NCBI RefSeq assembly: GCF_002304225.1
Contig: NZ_NSLB01000002.1
Span: 1 to 64,000 of the forward strand
Direction of reading: 5' to 3'
Source of the DNA: Pseudomonas sp. HAR-UPW-AIA-41
Lineage (GTDB): Bacteria > Pseudomonadota > Gammaproteobacteria > Pseudomonadales > Pseudomonadaceae
Length of the DNA stretch: 64,000 nt
In this document: piece by piece, positions 1 through 8,879 of the stretch
Layout: every line of letters starts with the position of its first letter
Numbering within the stretch: the stretch's first letter is position 1
Notes under the pieces: model-generated
The model's database searches: none
Told to the model about the DNA's origin: nothing
What the model saw: the letters and a program-made list of their open reading frames with translations, nothing else
Program-made: the position numbers and the translations under genes

Positions 1-402
1 CAGGCTCAGCAGCAACAGGCCCAGCGCCGCCAGGCCGCTGAGCCAGCGGCCGGCCGAGCCGAGCAGCAGCTCGCGGTGCAGATCACGCAGACCTTCCATC
101 AGGGCAGAGGGTTCATAGGGGCCGAGCACCGCACCGCTGGCCGGATCGACCCGCAGCACGCCGCTGTCCTCGGCCGTACTGAAGGCCACGCGCAGCTCGC
201 CACTGGGCGCGCGCTCGATGCGTTCGATACCCGGCACGGCGGCGGCAACCCGTTCGGCCACCAGCGCCACTCTGTCGGTGGTGGTCGGTGCCTGCAGCTG
301 TTCGGTCAGCTGGTTGCCGGCCAGTATCAGCCCGGTAGCGGCCGAGAGCAGAAGCAGCAGGCCCAGCGCGAGGCTGGCCAGCAGGTGAATACGCTGCGAC
401 AT
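1..402 (-). CDS. PepSY-domain membrane protein (partial, C-terminus outside window)
   Basis: Reverse-strand reading from the ATG at 402 gives an N-terminus with a hydrophobic segment at about residues 5-29, then a PepSY-like periplasmic region (about 40-105), and a second membrane segment that begins near residue 115 and runs off the window. The frame is open for all 134 visible codons. The start lies 10 bases after the stop of the upstream DUF2271 gene, so the two are co-transcribed. PepSY-associated TM proteins of this kind often sit beside DUF2271 and flavin- or iron-related redox genes. The exact function cannot be read from this fragment. Confidence 0.75.
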   Translation of the reverse strand, partial: MSQRIHLLASLALGLLLLLSAATGLILAGNQLTEQLQAPTTTDRVALVAERVAAAVPGIERIERAPSGELRVAFSTAEDSGVLRVDPASGAVLGPYEPSALMEGLRDLHRELLLGSAGRWLSGLAALGLLLLSL

Positions 403-412
403 GGCGCGGCCC

Positions 413-880
413 TCAGAGTTGATAGCCGAAGCGTTCGACATAGCCCTGATCGCCGCCCGAGGCTTCGCCAGGCTGCGCGGTCAGCGGCAGACGGATCTCG
501 GCGCGGTTGTCGCGCTTGTCCTCGACGGCGCTGTCGAGGCGGATCTCGTAGCCCGCGTCGATCAGCGCGTCTTCCAGCTCGACGGCCACTTCCAGCGTCT
601 CACCGCTGCCGACGCTGGCGCCGGTCAGGCCGTCGTATTCCGAGCGCTGATTGCCCGAGCGCACCCAGTCGCGCAGGTGTTTGTAGTACTTGGCCTTCTT
701 GCCGGACACCCAGAGGGTGCGCTGGTAATTACCCTGAGCATCGGTGACGTAGAAGGCCAGATAAGCCTCGTTGCCCCGGTACTCTTTGAGCGTGGTCTGC
801 AGGGTGATCTCGCGGGCCTGGGCAGCCAGGGGCAGCGCGGTGGCACCGGCGAGAGCGAAGGTAATGGCGGTCTTGTGCAT
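413..880 (-). CDS. DUF2271 family periplasmic protein
   Basis: 155-residue protein with a clear signal peptide (hydrophobic core about residues 4-17, cleavage expected after Ala-Gln-Ala near residue 22). The mature part is a small beta-rich domain typical of the DUF2271 family, with no catalytic motif. The ATG at 880 is chosen over an upstream start at 952 because a GGAGAGG ribosome site precedes it and the signal peptide begins exactly there. It is the first gene of an operon with the PepSY protein downstream. A TTAAG-N6-TTAAG box lies about 80 bases upstream. DUF2271 proteins are often found with PepSY and ApbE-type flavin genes; a role in periplasmic redox or metal stress is an inference. 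Confidence 0.8.
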   Translation of the reverse strand: MHKTAITFALAGATALPLAAQAREITLQTTLKEYRGNEAYLAFYVTDAQGNYQRTLWVSGKKAKYYKHLRDWVRSGNQRSEYDGLTGASVGSGETLEVAVELEDALIDAGYEIRLDSAVEDKRDNRAEIRLPLTAQPGEASGGDQGYVERFGYQL

Positions 881-956
881 GGCGAACCTCTCCAGAAGGA
901 ATGGTTCGACCTTAACCGGGCTGCCTGAAACCAGCCTGAACGGCCTGGGCAACGAG

Positions 957-973
957 CTTAAGACGGACTTAAG
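957..973. promoter_or_regulatory. Tandem CTTAAG repeat, BqsR/PmrA-type response-regulator box
   Basis: Two CTTAAG hexamers are separated by five bases (957-962 and 968-973). This equals TTAAG-N6-TTAAG, the form described for the Pseudomonas BqsR (CarR) response regulator, and also fits the related PmrA half-site layout. It sits about 80 bases upstream of the DUF2271 start. Regulation of that operon by a cation- or iron-sensing two-component system is inferred. Confidence 0.5.
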
Positions 974-1008
974 GCGCCTCTGCTAACCACACCTGAACTC
1001 GAATGCGC

Positions 1009-1653
1009 TCATGCCTCGTTCACTGAGGCAGGCTCCGAACCCGCGAATGACTGCAGTCTCAGACTCACAATGCGCTTGAATTCATTGAACAGTCTCTGCC
1101 CCTCCGGTTCTTCCAGCGAAAGAGCAATCCGCACTGTCATCCCTAACCCGTGGGACAGCAACAGCATGCTGTCATAAACCTCATCGGGGTCCGCTTTCGG
1201 AAAAAGCCCAGTAATTTTTCCCGCCAGGATGGCCGCATTTCTCCTGCTGTCCTCGGCATCCAGCTCTCGCAGATCCGGATTTGCCTGCAGGCCGGCCCAG
1301 AGTGTCGCCAGCGCAGGATCGCCACGGAACAGTTGGTACAGCCCGTCCAACCCTCGGTGGGTCTGAGCGATGAGGCTGTCGATATCGCTACTGGTATCGG
1401 CAAACGTCCGAATGAGCCCCCGGATTTGCTCGAAGTACCCCTCCATGATGGCAGCAAGGATGGCCTTCTTGTCGGGAAAGTACTGGTAGATCGAACTGAT
1501 GGGCACCCCGGCCTGGCGGGCGATTTCACGCATGCTGACGGCATCGTTGCCCCGTTCACCAATCAGGTCACGCGCAGCCCGAATGATGGTCTCGCACTTC
1601 TCGCGACTGCGGTCCTGGGACGGCTGCCTTCTTCTCTGGGGCTCGGTCATCAC
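1009..1653 (-). CDS. TetR family transcriptional regulator
   Basis: 214-residue repressor-like protein. Residues about 18-65 form a TetR helix-turn-helix, with the family pattern of a REIARQAG helix followed by SIYQYFPDK. The remaining helical domain is the variable ligand-binding part, and the ligand cannot be predicted. It is transcribed divergently from the SDR-decarboxylase-membrane protein operon starting at 1833, and the shared spacer carries a TGATCA palindrome cluster. Control of that operon and of itself is the likely job. The start could be at 1653 or three bases later at 1650. Confidence 0.88.
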   Translation of the reverse strand: MMTEPQRRRQPSQDRSREKCETIIRAARDLIGERGNDAVSMREIARQAGVPISSIYQYFPDKKAILAAIMEGYFEQIRGLIRTFADTSSDIDSLIAQTHRGLDGLYQLFRGDPALATLWAGLQANPDLRELDAEDSRRNAAILAGKITGLFPKADPDEVYDSMLLLSHGLGMTVRIALSLEEPEGQRLFNEFKRIVSLRLQSFAGSEPASVNEA

Positions 1654-1739
1654 GCTCGACTCCTTCCATCACATCAACGCGGCACGTGGCCTCAGAGCCC
1701 GACGCCATACCCGCCAAATTCGGCTTGACAAACAATACC

Positions 1740-1776
1740 TGATCAATGCTCATATATCAAAGCTGATCATTGATCA
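1740..1776. promoter_or_regulatory. Candidate TetR operator (inverted TGATCA repeats)
   Basis: TGATCAATG at 1740-1748 and its exact reverse complement CATTGATCA at 1768-1776 flank a 19-base spacer. A third TGATCA lies at 1764-1769. The array sits midway between the divergent TetR gene and the SDR gene, close to a TTGACA at 1725-1730. Binding by the neighbouring regulator is inferred. Confidence 0.5.
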
Positions 1777-1832
1777 CGTTTAGTCCTGGCCGCTCCCGGC
1801 CGGGCGTATTCGGCACCGTCGGAGAACTTACA

Positions 1833-2645
1833 GTGAGCGCAAAGAGAACAGCCCTGGTCACAGGCGCGGCCGGAGACATCGGCTTCGAAGTGGCCAAACG
1901 CCTGCATCGGCAGGGTTACAACCTGATCCTGACCGACGTGAACAGGGAGGGACTCGAACGGGTCACTGTCCTGCTGCCCGGCTCAAGGCACGTCGTGATC
2001 AATCTGGCAGACCGCGAGGCCTTGTCGGCATGGACGACAGAAATCCGAGACGACGGGAATCATCTTGAGGTGGCCTTTATCAACGCCGGCGTGATCGTTC
2101 CCGGCAATGTTCTGGACCTCAATGAAAGCCAGATCGACCTGCAAATGGAGGTCAACCTGAGAAGTGCGCTGATGCTGATCAAAGCCTGCGCACACAACAT
2201 GGTCACACATGGCTCAGGGCACATCGTGAGCACCGTTTCGATAGGCGGCATCCTGGCCCTGAAGGGCAGCGCCACCTATGCCGCCACCAAGTTCGGACTA
2301 CGGGGCTTCATGACGGGCTTACGCGACGAGCTGGCAGCGCTGAACGTGCATGTATCCGGCCTCTACCCCGCAGGCGTGGACACACAAATGCTGCGCTACG
2401 AGGCCTTGAACAACGGTTCGCCACTGAACTTCGTCAACACACCGCAAACCGTCAGCGCTGTTGCGGATGCCTTCGAGCAAGCCCTGAAAACCAAGCGGCT
2501 GGAAATCCATGTGCCGTATCTGGACGGACTGTTCGCACGCCTGCTCGCGTTCTTTCCGGGCGCTCTGCAGACGATTTATCCCCTGCTGGAGTACCTGGGC
2601 GAACGGGGAAGGAAAAACTACCTAGAGCGTCACGACCTGATCTGA
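1833..2645 (+). CDS. SDR family NAD(P)-dependent oxidoreductase
   Basis: 270-residue classical short-chain dehydrogenase. It has the nucleotide-binding TGAAGDIG motif at residues 10-17, an INAG motif near residue 90, a catalytic Ser in VSTVS near 140 and a YAATK active-site motif about 13 residues later. GTG at 1833 is preferred because GGAGAA lies six bases upstream. A TTG at 1770 in the same frame would overlap the candidate operator. It is first in an operon with a fold-type III decarboxylase and a small membrane protein. The substrate is unknown; the context suggests modification of an amino-acid-derived or amine product. Confidence 0.85.
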   Translation: MSAKRTALVTGAAGDIGFEVAKRLHRQGYNLILTDVNREGLERVTVLLPGSRHVVINLADREALSAWTTEIRDDGNHLEVAFINAGVIVPGNVLDLNESQIDLQMEVNLRSALMLIKACAHNMVTHGSGHIVSTVSIGGILALKGSATYAATKFGLRGFMTGLRDELAALNVHVSGLYPAGVDTQMLRYEALNNGSPLNFVNTPQTVSAVADAFEQALKTKRLEIHVPYLDGLFARLLAFFPGALQTIYPLLEYLGERGRKNYLERHDLI

Positions 2646-2684
2646 ACCCAGAGTCCCTCGCATTCATTCAAACAGGAGCACCTG

Positions 2685-4241
2685 ATGAATCGTCAAAAGT
2701 ACCCAGCCGACCAATGCCTCAGTGAGCGCAACGGCCACCTCTTCATCGAGGATTGCGACACGCTGAAACTGGTCGAAGACTTCGGCAGCCCGTTGTTCGT
2801 CGTGTCCGAGCAACAGTTGCGGAACAATTACCGGCAGTACAAACGCGCCTTCAGCCAACACTGGCCCAATGGCCAGGTGGACATCCTTCCCGCCAACAAA
2901 GCGAACTGGAATACAGCCGTGCGCACGATCCTGAGCCAGGAAGGCGCCGGCGCCGACATCTACTCCGAGGGCGAGTTGTACTCGGCACTGGCGTGCAACG
3001 TCAGGCGCGACCTGATTTCCGTCAACGGCGGTGGCAAATCCGACGACATGCTGCGCCGCTGTATCCAGGCGGGCGTGAGAATCACCGTCGAAGACCTCGA
3101 TGAACCAGAAAGAATCAACCGCATCGCCGCAACGTTGAACACATCGGCAAAAATCAGGTTCCGGGTGAAACCGGATTTCCCCAATCTTTGGAAGAAGACG
3201 GACTTTGCAGCGGAGTCCACCTCCATAGACATGGGGATTCAGCTCTATAAATCCGGTATTCCTGCCCAATATCTGGAAGAGCTGGGCAAGCAGGTGCTGC
3301 AGATGAAAAACGTCGAGCTGACAGGCCTGCATTTTCACGGCGGACGCCATCACAACAGTCTGTGGTACTGGCGCGGCTTGATGAAACGTTACGCACAGCT
3401 GGTCGTTCACCTCTGCCAGGCCTGGGGCGGTTATCAGCCGAAAGAACTCGACATCGGTGGCGGCTTCGCGACCGAACGAGATCCACACAGCAAACTCGGC
3501 ATCCGCGAAGACACCGTGCTGACCTGGTTCACTTACCCCCTTGAACTGGCTCTGTACAGTCTGTCCGTCAGCGCCCGTTACCGGGTCATGTCAGCCCTTA
3601 TCGAGAAAGCGCTGATAAAAATACCGGGCCGCAAACGAGCGCCGACGATCGAGGATTATGCCGAGGCGGCCGTCGGCACATTCAGGGACACCCTGATCCG
3701 CAGTGGTCTGGATATCAGCAATGTCCGGCTGCAGGTTGAACCGGGGCGTGGGTTTTACGGCAACACCGGCATTCATCTGTCCAGCGTCAGGAAATTCAAG
3801 CGACAGACCCAGCCCCTGCAAATGAACTGGGTACTGACCGACACCACCTATTTCTTCATGAGCGGCGGAGTGTACGAACACAATCTGCACGAGTTCTGTG
3901 TCGCGAACAAAGTCGATCAGCCCGCCAAGCATATTGCAGATGTCGTGGGGCAATCCTGTTATGCAGACCGCATCCTGCCTCTGGTGAAAGTGCCGGACAT
4001 TGCCGAGGGAGATGTGATCGCCTTTCTCGACATGGGCGCCTACCAGGAGGTCTCGGCCGCCAACTTCAACGCCCTTCCACGACCGGGAGTGGTGTTGGTG
4101 AATGGAGATCAGGCCGAGTGGATCAAATTGCCGGAAACCATCGAGGACGTGTACCGGCGTGACAGAATCCCTGAGCGCCTGCGACAGAATGATGGGCTAA
4201 ACCCCGTGACTCCGTTCAGCCAGGAGGCCCGTCATGCATGA
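2685..4241 (+). CDS. Fold-type III PLP-dependent decarboxylase (DAP/ornithine decarboxylase-like), long form
   Basis: 518-residue protein with the alanine racemase-like PLP barrel. The Schiff-base lysine lies in PANKANW near residue 70. HFHGG near 220, IGGGF near 255 and EPGRG near 365 fit the cofactor phosphate-binding elements, and a Cys in QSCYADRI near 435 matches the active-site Cys of meso-diaminopimelate decarboxylase. It is about 100 residues longer than LysA; the extra length is mainly a helical insertion around residues 270-345. It follows the SDR by 39 bases and overlaps the next gene by 8 bases. It is probably an amino-acid decarboxylase in a secondary pathway, not the housekeeping LysA. 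Exact substrate unknown. Confidence 0.8.
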   Translation: MNRQKYPADQCLSERNGHLFIEDCDTLKLVEDFGSPLFVVSEQQLRNNYRQYKRAFSQHWPNGQVDILPANKANWNTAVRTILSQEGAGADIYSEGELYSALACNVRRDLISVNGGGKSDDMLRRCIQAGVRITVEDLDEPERINRIAATLNTSAKIRFRVKPDFPNLWKKTDFAAESTSIDMGIQLYKSGIPAQYLEELGKQVLQMKNVELTGLHFHGGRHHNSLWYWRGLMKRYAQLVVHLCQAWGGYQPKELDIGGGFATERDPHSKLGIREDTVLTWFTYPLELALYSLSVSARYRVMSALIEKALIKIPGRKRAPTIEDYAEAAVGTFRDTLIRSGLDISNVRLQVEPGRGFYGNTGIHLSSVRKFKRQTQPLQMNWVLTDTTYFFMSGGVYEHNLHEFCVANKVDQPAKHIADVVGQSCYADRILPLVKVPDIAEGDVIAFLDMGAYQEVSAANFNALPRPGVVLVNGDQAEWIKLPETIEDVYRRDRIPERLRQNDGLNPVTPFSQEARHA

Positions 4242-4686
4242 GCAATTCTGGCGACCGGCGATGTACGTCAACCTCACAGTGGCGGTGACGCTGGTCCTTT
4301 TCTGGCTGGGCTTCTACACAGAGCTAATCTTCCCGGTGGAGGTGCTGGCAGAGCGCATACGTCATTTCGAAGGTTACTACGCCTGGGAAACCAGCTTCAC
4401 TGCGCCGGACCTGATTCTGGCAGCGGCGCTGTTCTGGTCGGCCGGCAGGTTACTGAGGAGCCCGAATCATGCGCTGGCACTGATCATCTTGAGCGCAAGT
4501 GCCGGGGCCATGATGTTCCTGGGGGTTCTCGATTTCACCTACGGAATCCGCCACGGAATGTATGCACTGGGGCACCCGTTTTCATGGATTCTCCTGGCCA
4601 TTGGCATCGGGCTGCCCATCTGGGGCGCCGCCAACATCGGGCTTGTATCCATGCGGCTGAAACAGGCGATAGCCAACGGAGAATGA
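4234..4686 (+). CDS. Small four-helix membrane protein
   Basis: 150-residue protein with about four hydrophobic segments (near residues 10-30, 56-68, 80-100 and 108-135). The ATG lies inside the end of the decarboxylase gene (8-base overlap), so it is translationally coupled to it. No motif allows a functional name. It closes the SDR-decarboxylase operon and could be a transporter subunit or membrane anchor, but that is speculation. Confidence 0.7.
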   Translation: MHEQFWRPAMYVNLTVAVTLVLFWLGFYTELIFPVEVLAERIRHFEGYYAWETSFTAPDLILAAALFWSAGRLLRSPNHALALIILSASAGAMMFLGVLDFTYGIRHGMYALGHPFSWILLAIGIGLPIWGAANIGLVSMRLKQAIANGE

Positions 4687-4809
4687 GAAACCCCGGCCTC
4701 GCCCTTGAAACATAGCTGCGACCGTTCCTCTCAAGCATCAGTCGCGGCACGCCTCAACATCGCGGACAGATGCGTTCGCATGGACGGAACTCGCGCGGCG
4801 GCTTACACG

Positions 4810-5790
4810 CTAACGAAAATAGCGCTCGCGCACCTCGTCCACCGCCGCCTCACGCAGCAGGGCGATGAACAGTTGCTCGACATCGGTCAGCAGCTGGTTC
4901 TCCGGGGTGACCAGATAAACCTCGTTGACCGGCAGCTCGTCGTAGGGCGGCAGCTGGAACAGCAGGTTCTGCGCCACATAGGGTTTGGCCCCCTCCACAG
5001 TCAGAGCGCCGAAGCCCAGGCCGGCGAGGATCAGCCGGCGGATTTCCTCCTCGTTGGGCGAGACCGCCACCAGCCGGCCCCAGAACTGCTGCTCGGCGCG
5101 CACGTTGTTCACCGCGCTGAGGCCTTCGCCTGGCTGGTCGCTCTCGAACGACACATAGGCCAGGCCGCGCAGGTCGGCGCTGGTCAGGTCCTTGCGGCCG
5201 AACAGCGGGTGCGTCGGACCGCAGTAGAAGGCCATCTGCTCGTAGCCGAGCAGGTCGAAGTGCAGACCGGTCTGGGCTGTTTTCTTGTTGCTGATGCCGA
5301 TGTGCAGACGGTCCTGCGCCACGGCGTCGACGATGTGCGCGCTGGGCTCGGAGCTGAGGCTGATCAGCACGTTGGGGTACTGCTGGTGAAAGCGCAGCAG
5401 CGCCGCATCAAACGGGCGGCAGCTCACATGGCTGGCCACCTGAATCTGCAGCTCGCCGAGCACCGCGCCGGCCTCACCGGCGAACTGCTCGGCCATCTGC
5501 TCCATGATGCTGCCGGCGGAGGACACGTACTCGTAGACCCGCAGGCCCTGCTCGGTGAGGGCGAACATGCCCTTGCGCCGCTGGATCAGACGCATGCCCA
5601 GGTGTTCTTCCAGACGCTTGAGCGCGTTGCTCACGCTCGGCTGGCTGAGCGACAGACGCCGCGCAGCGCCGGTGATGCTGCTTTCCTCGACGATGACGAG
5701 AAAGGTGTACAGCAGGTTCCAGTCCAGATTGCGCAGCAGGCGCTCGCGCGGTGACAGCATGATCGGCGTTTCTCCCAGGCAGGCCGTCAT
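4810..5790 (-). CDS. LysR family transcriptional regulator
   Basis: Up to 326 residues. The N-terminal winged helix is typical of LysR (AARRLSLSQPSVSNALKRLE, about residues 42-61), followed by a two-lobe effector domain. Two starts have ribosome sites: 5790 (AGGAG eight bases upstream) and 5760 (GGGAG). It lies downstream of, and on the same strand as, the decarboxylase at 5875-7323, and may control it or the convergent operon ending at 4686. Confidence 0.87.
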   Translation of the reverse strand: MTACLGETPIMLSPRERLLRNLDWNLLYTFLVIVEESSITGAARRLSLSQPSVSNALKRLEEHLGMRLIQRRKGMFALTEQGLRVYEYVSSAGSIMEQMAEQFAGEAGAVLGELQIQVASHVSCRPFDAALLRFHQQYPNVLISLSSEPSAHIVDAVAQDRLHIGISNKKTAQTGLHFDLLGYEQMAFYCGPTHPLFGRKDLTSADLRGLAYVSFESDQPGEGLSAVNNVRAEQQFWGRLVAVSPNEEEIRRLILAGLGFGALTVEGAKPYVAQNLLFQLPPYDELPVNEVYLVTPENQLLTDVEQLFIALLREAAVDEVRERYFR

Positions 5791-5874
5791 GGTGGCGGCT
5801 CCTGGCAGACCTTAGCATTGCCGCAGGCCTGAAAGGCAGCACAAGGCTGCCTCTCAGGCGACACGCCGTTGTAC

Positions 5875-7323
5875 TCAGTCGACATCATAGCTGAGCAGGT
5901 CGGCGTACTCGGCGCGGCGGCGGATCAGCCGGCTGCCCTGGCGTTGATCGACCAGCACGGCGGCGGCCGCCTGACGGCCGCAGTACTGGCTCATCATCTC
6001 CAGCGCGTAGGCGCCGACATCCAGCAGCGCGATCACGTCACCTTGCTCCGTGGCTGCCGGCAGCTCGCGCAGGTTGGGCTGGTGCACCAGCACCTGCTCC
6101 AGCACCGCGCGGTGCTCGGCCAGCAGCGGCTGCTCGGCGATCAGCTCGGCCACCGCGCCCTCGCCCTCGATGTCGTAATAGGTGTCGCTGCTGTCGCACA
6201 GAGGGCCGGCCATGCGGAACAGCGCCGTATCGCGGTCGTCGCTGCGCGAGGCGTTGAGCATGTGGAAGTACCAGCCGTTGTACAGGTCGAACAACACGCT
6301 GTAGCCGGCATCCAGGTAGAACACCGGGGTCTGGCGCGCCTTGTGCGCCTCGATGCGGGTCAGCAGGATGGCCGTGTCGCTGACCATGCTGCGCCCCGGC
6401 TCGACGATGATCTGGATCTCCTTGCCCAGTGCCTGGCTGATCGGGCGGATCAGTTGCTCGGCGAGCCGGGCGAAGTCGATGTCGGTGCGGTAGTTCTCGC
6501 GGTAGTGAGGCGCCACCGTGGCGAAGTTTTCCTCGGCGCTGCTGTAGTTCTTGGCAAAGCCGCCACCCAGGTTCACATGTTCCAGGGCATAGGGCAGGCG
6601 CTCGCTCACCTCGCGCACATAGTCGATGAGGAAGGCCGCCTCCGCCTGGTACACCGCGATATTGGTAATCTGGGTGCCGATATGGGCGTGAACGCCGACC
6701 ATCTTCACCGCATGCGGCCGGGCGAGGATGCGCTCGATGGCCTCGGCCTGCTCGTCGGCGGTCATGCCGAACTTGGAGCTGGAGGTGCCGGTCTGCCAGC
6801 CAGCGGCCGCGCCGCCACGGATCTCCGGGATGATGCGCAGCGCCACGCGGGCCTGGCGGCCCAGCTGGCCGGCCACCGTGATGATGCGGTCGAGCTCGGA
6901 CAAAGAATCAACGTTGATCGAGCCGATGCCGGCCTCGATCACCTCGCGCAGCTCCTGCACCTGCTTGGCCACGCCGTTGAACACCATTTCGTCCGGGGCG
7001 AAGCCGGCCACGCAGGCCTTGTGGAACTCGCCGCCGGAGTTGACTTCCAGGGCCAGGCCGCAGTCTTTGAACACCCGGAGTACAGCCAGGTTCGCGCAGG
7101 CCTTGCTGGCAAAGCAGACACGGGTGTTGGCGTGCTCGCGGCGGAAGTTCTCCAGGATGTCGCGGGCATTCTGGCGCAGGCGCGCCTCGGAATAGACGTA
7201 GAGCGGCGAGCCATATTGCTCGACCAGTTCGACGGCGCTCATGCCATCGATCAGCAGCTGGTTGTTGGCGCTGGTGAGGTGCGCACCACGCTTCCACGGG
7301 TGCAGGGAAACGACTGAAGTCAT
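5875..7323 (-). CDS. Fold-type III PLP-dependent decarboxylase (diaminopimelate decarboxylase-like)
   Basis: 482 residues. It shows the LysA hallmarks: PLP lysine in FASKACAN near residue 73, HAHIGTQ near 212, LGGGFAKNY near 250, EPGRS near 310 and the active-site Cys in GPLCDSSDTY near 375. It is longer than LysA and sits next to a polar amino-acid ABC transporter on the same strand, so it probably decarboxylates an imported amino acid instead of making lysine. A second, diverged enzyme of the same fold lies 1.6 kb away at 2685. The substrate cannot be told from sequence alone. Confidence 0.82.
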   Translation of the reverse strand: MTSVVSLHPWKRGAHLTSANNQLLIDGMSAVELVEQYGSPLYVYSEARLRQNARDILENFRREHANTRVCFASKACANLAVLRVFKDCGLALEVNSGGEFHKACVAGFAPDEMVFNGVAKQVQELREVIEAGIGSINVDSLSELDRIITVAGQLGRQARVALRIIPEIRGGAAAGWQTGTSSSKFGMTADEQAEAIERILARPHAVKMVGVHAHIGTQITNIAVYQAEAAFLIDYVREVSERLPYALEHVNLGGGFAKNYSSAEENFATVAPHYRENYRTDIDFARLAEQLIRPISQALGKEIQIIVEPGRSMVSDTAILLTRIEAHKARQTPVFYLDAGYSVLFDLYNGWYFHMLNASRSDDRDTALFRMAGPLCDSSDTYYDIEGEGAVAELIAEQPLLAEHRAVLEQVLVHQPNLRELPAATEQGDVIALLDVGAYALEMMSQYCGRQAAAAVLVDQRQGSRLIRRRAEYADLLSYDVD

Positions 7324-7356
7324 GTCGGAAACTCTAGGCAGTAATAAAAAGGGAAA

Positions 7357-8139
7357 TCAGTGCTGGGTAGCCAGCAGGCGTCGCAGGTTGGCCGACTGCG
7401 GATCGCCGAACAGCTGCTCGGGCGTGCCCTGCTCCTCGATGCGGCCCTGGTGCAGGTAGACCACGCGCGAGGACACCTCGCGGGCGAAGCGCATCTCGTG
7501 GGTGACCATGATCATGGTGCGGCCCTCCTCGCCCAGTTCACGGATCACCCGCAGCACCTCGCCGACCAGCTCGGGGTCGAGCGCCGAGGTGGGCTCGTCG
7601 AACAGCATCACCTCAGGGTCCATGGCCAGGGCGCGGGCGATGGCCACACGCTGCTTCTGCCCGCCGGACAGGCACTCAGGGTAGACGTGGCACTTCTCCA
7701 GCATGCCGACCCGCGCCAGCAGGCTGCGTGCCTTGGCCTCTACCTCCTCGCGAGGGCGACCGAGGACGATGCAGGGGCCCATCATCACGTTCTCCAGCAC
7801 GCTCATGTGCGGCCACAGGTTGAACGACTGGAACACCATGCCTAAGCGCGTGCGCACCCGCTCGATCTGCCGCTGGAAGCGCTTGGAGCGGTTACCGCGT
7901 GAGTCGGCGGCCAGTTCCAGTTCCTCGCCATGCACCCGCAGGGTGCCGCTGTCGGGGAACTCCAAGAGGTTCATGCAGCGCAGGAAGGTGCTCTTGCCCG
8001 AGCCGCTGGAGCCGATGATGCTGATCACCTCGTGCTTATGGGCGGTCAGCGACACGCCCTTGAGCACCTCGGTGCCGTCGTAGGACTTGTGCAGGTTCTC
8101 CACCTCCAGGGCGGCCTGCGGATGGTGCATGGTTGTCAT
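7357..8139 (-). CDS. Polar amino acid ABC transporter ATP-binding protein (HisP/ArtP type)
   Basis: 260-residue ATPase. Walker A is GSSGSGKST near residue 43; it also has the Q-loop Gln (FQSFNLWPH), the signature LSGGQKQR, Walker B VMLFDEPTSALD and switch His in VTHEMRFA. The ATG at 8139 overlaps the stop of the upstream permease (ATGA); longer readings to 8244 would only translate permease sequence. It energises import of a polar or basic amino acid with the two permeases and the binding protein at 9668. Confidence 0.9.
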   Translation of the reverse strand: MTTMHHPQAALEVENLHKSYDGTEVLKGVSLTAHKHEVISIIGSSGSGKSTFLRCMNLLEFPDSGTLRVHGEELELAADSRGNRSKRFQRQIERVRTRLGMVFQSFNLWPHMSVLENVMMGPCIVLGRPREEVEAKARSLLARVGMLEKCHVYPECLSGGQKQRVAIARALAMDPEVMLFDEPTSALDPELVGEVLRVIRELGEEGRTMIMVTHEMRFAREVSSRVVYLHQGRIEEQGTPEQLFGDPQSANLRRLLATQH

Positions 8140-8879
8140 GGGGCCACTCCTGTGGAAAGGCGGGTGAACAGACCGCGACGCTTGCCCGGCTGGGCGCTGC
8201 GGCAGTGCAGATGGCGGGTCAGGCAGTGCTCCAGGCGGCGCCACAGCAGCACGAAGAGCGTGGTCATCAGCAGGTAGAGCACGGCGGCCCAGAAGTACAC
8301 GGACAGGTCGAAGGTCTGCGAGAAGGCGCGGCGGGTCTGGCCCATCACGTCCAGCACGGTAATCACGCTGACCACCGCGCTACCCTTGAGCAGCAGGATG
8401 ATCTCGTTGCCCAGCGCCGGGAACGCGATGCGGTAGGCGTTGGGCAGGATGATCCGCCGGTACAGCTCGAACCGGCGCAGGCCCAGCGCCACACCCGCCT
8501 CGATCTGCCCGGTCGGCACCGCGCGCAGACCGCCGCGCAGGATTTCCACCTGGTAGGCGGTGGAATTGAGCACGAAGGTCAGCAGCGCGCAGTAGTACGG
8601 GTCGCGGAAGAACCACCACAGCCCCGCCTCGGTCAGCGGCACGCGGAACTGCCCCGAGCCGTAATAGACCAGAAACAGTTGCGCCAGCAGCGGCGTGCCG
8701 CGAAAGAACGACACGTACAGGCGCACCGGCCAGCGCCAGGCGGCGCTCGGGCTGCGCCGCAGCAGCGCCAGCGGCAGCGACAGGCAGCACGCCAGCACGG
8801 ACGCGATCAGGGTGATCTGCAGGGTCAGTCCGGCGCCGGACAGCAGTTGCCCGGAAAAACGCTCGAGGATGTCGATCAT
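8136..8879 (-). CDS. Polar amino acid ABC transporter permease (HisM type)
   Basis: 247-residue inner-membrane protein with about five hydrophobic helices. The EAA loop that contacts the ATPase is visible as EAGVALGLRRFELYRRIILP near residue 130. It overlaps the ATPase gene by four bases and its partner permease upstream by four bases, so all are translated as one coupled unit. It pairs with the HisQ-like subunit to form the heterodimeric channel. Confidence 0.9.
   Translation of the reverse strand: MIDILERFSGQLLSGAGLTLQITLIASVLACCLSLPLALLRRSPSAAWRWPVRLYVSFFRGTPLLAQLFLVYYGSGQFRVPLTEAGLWWFFRDPYYCALLTFVLNSTAYQVEILRGGLRAVPTGQIEAGVALGLRRFELYRRIILPNAYRIAFPALGNEIILLLKGSAVVSVITVLDVMGQTRRAFSQTFDLSVYFWAAVLYLLMTTLFVLLWRRLEHCLTRHLHCRSAQPGKRRGLFTRLSTGVAP

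Noticed and set aside
5869-7317. 482-codon open frame antisense to the decarboxylase
   Set aside because: Low-complexity Ala/Gly/His/Val-rich translation with no motif; the opposite strand keeps all fold-type III motifs.
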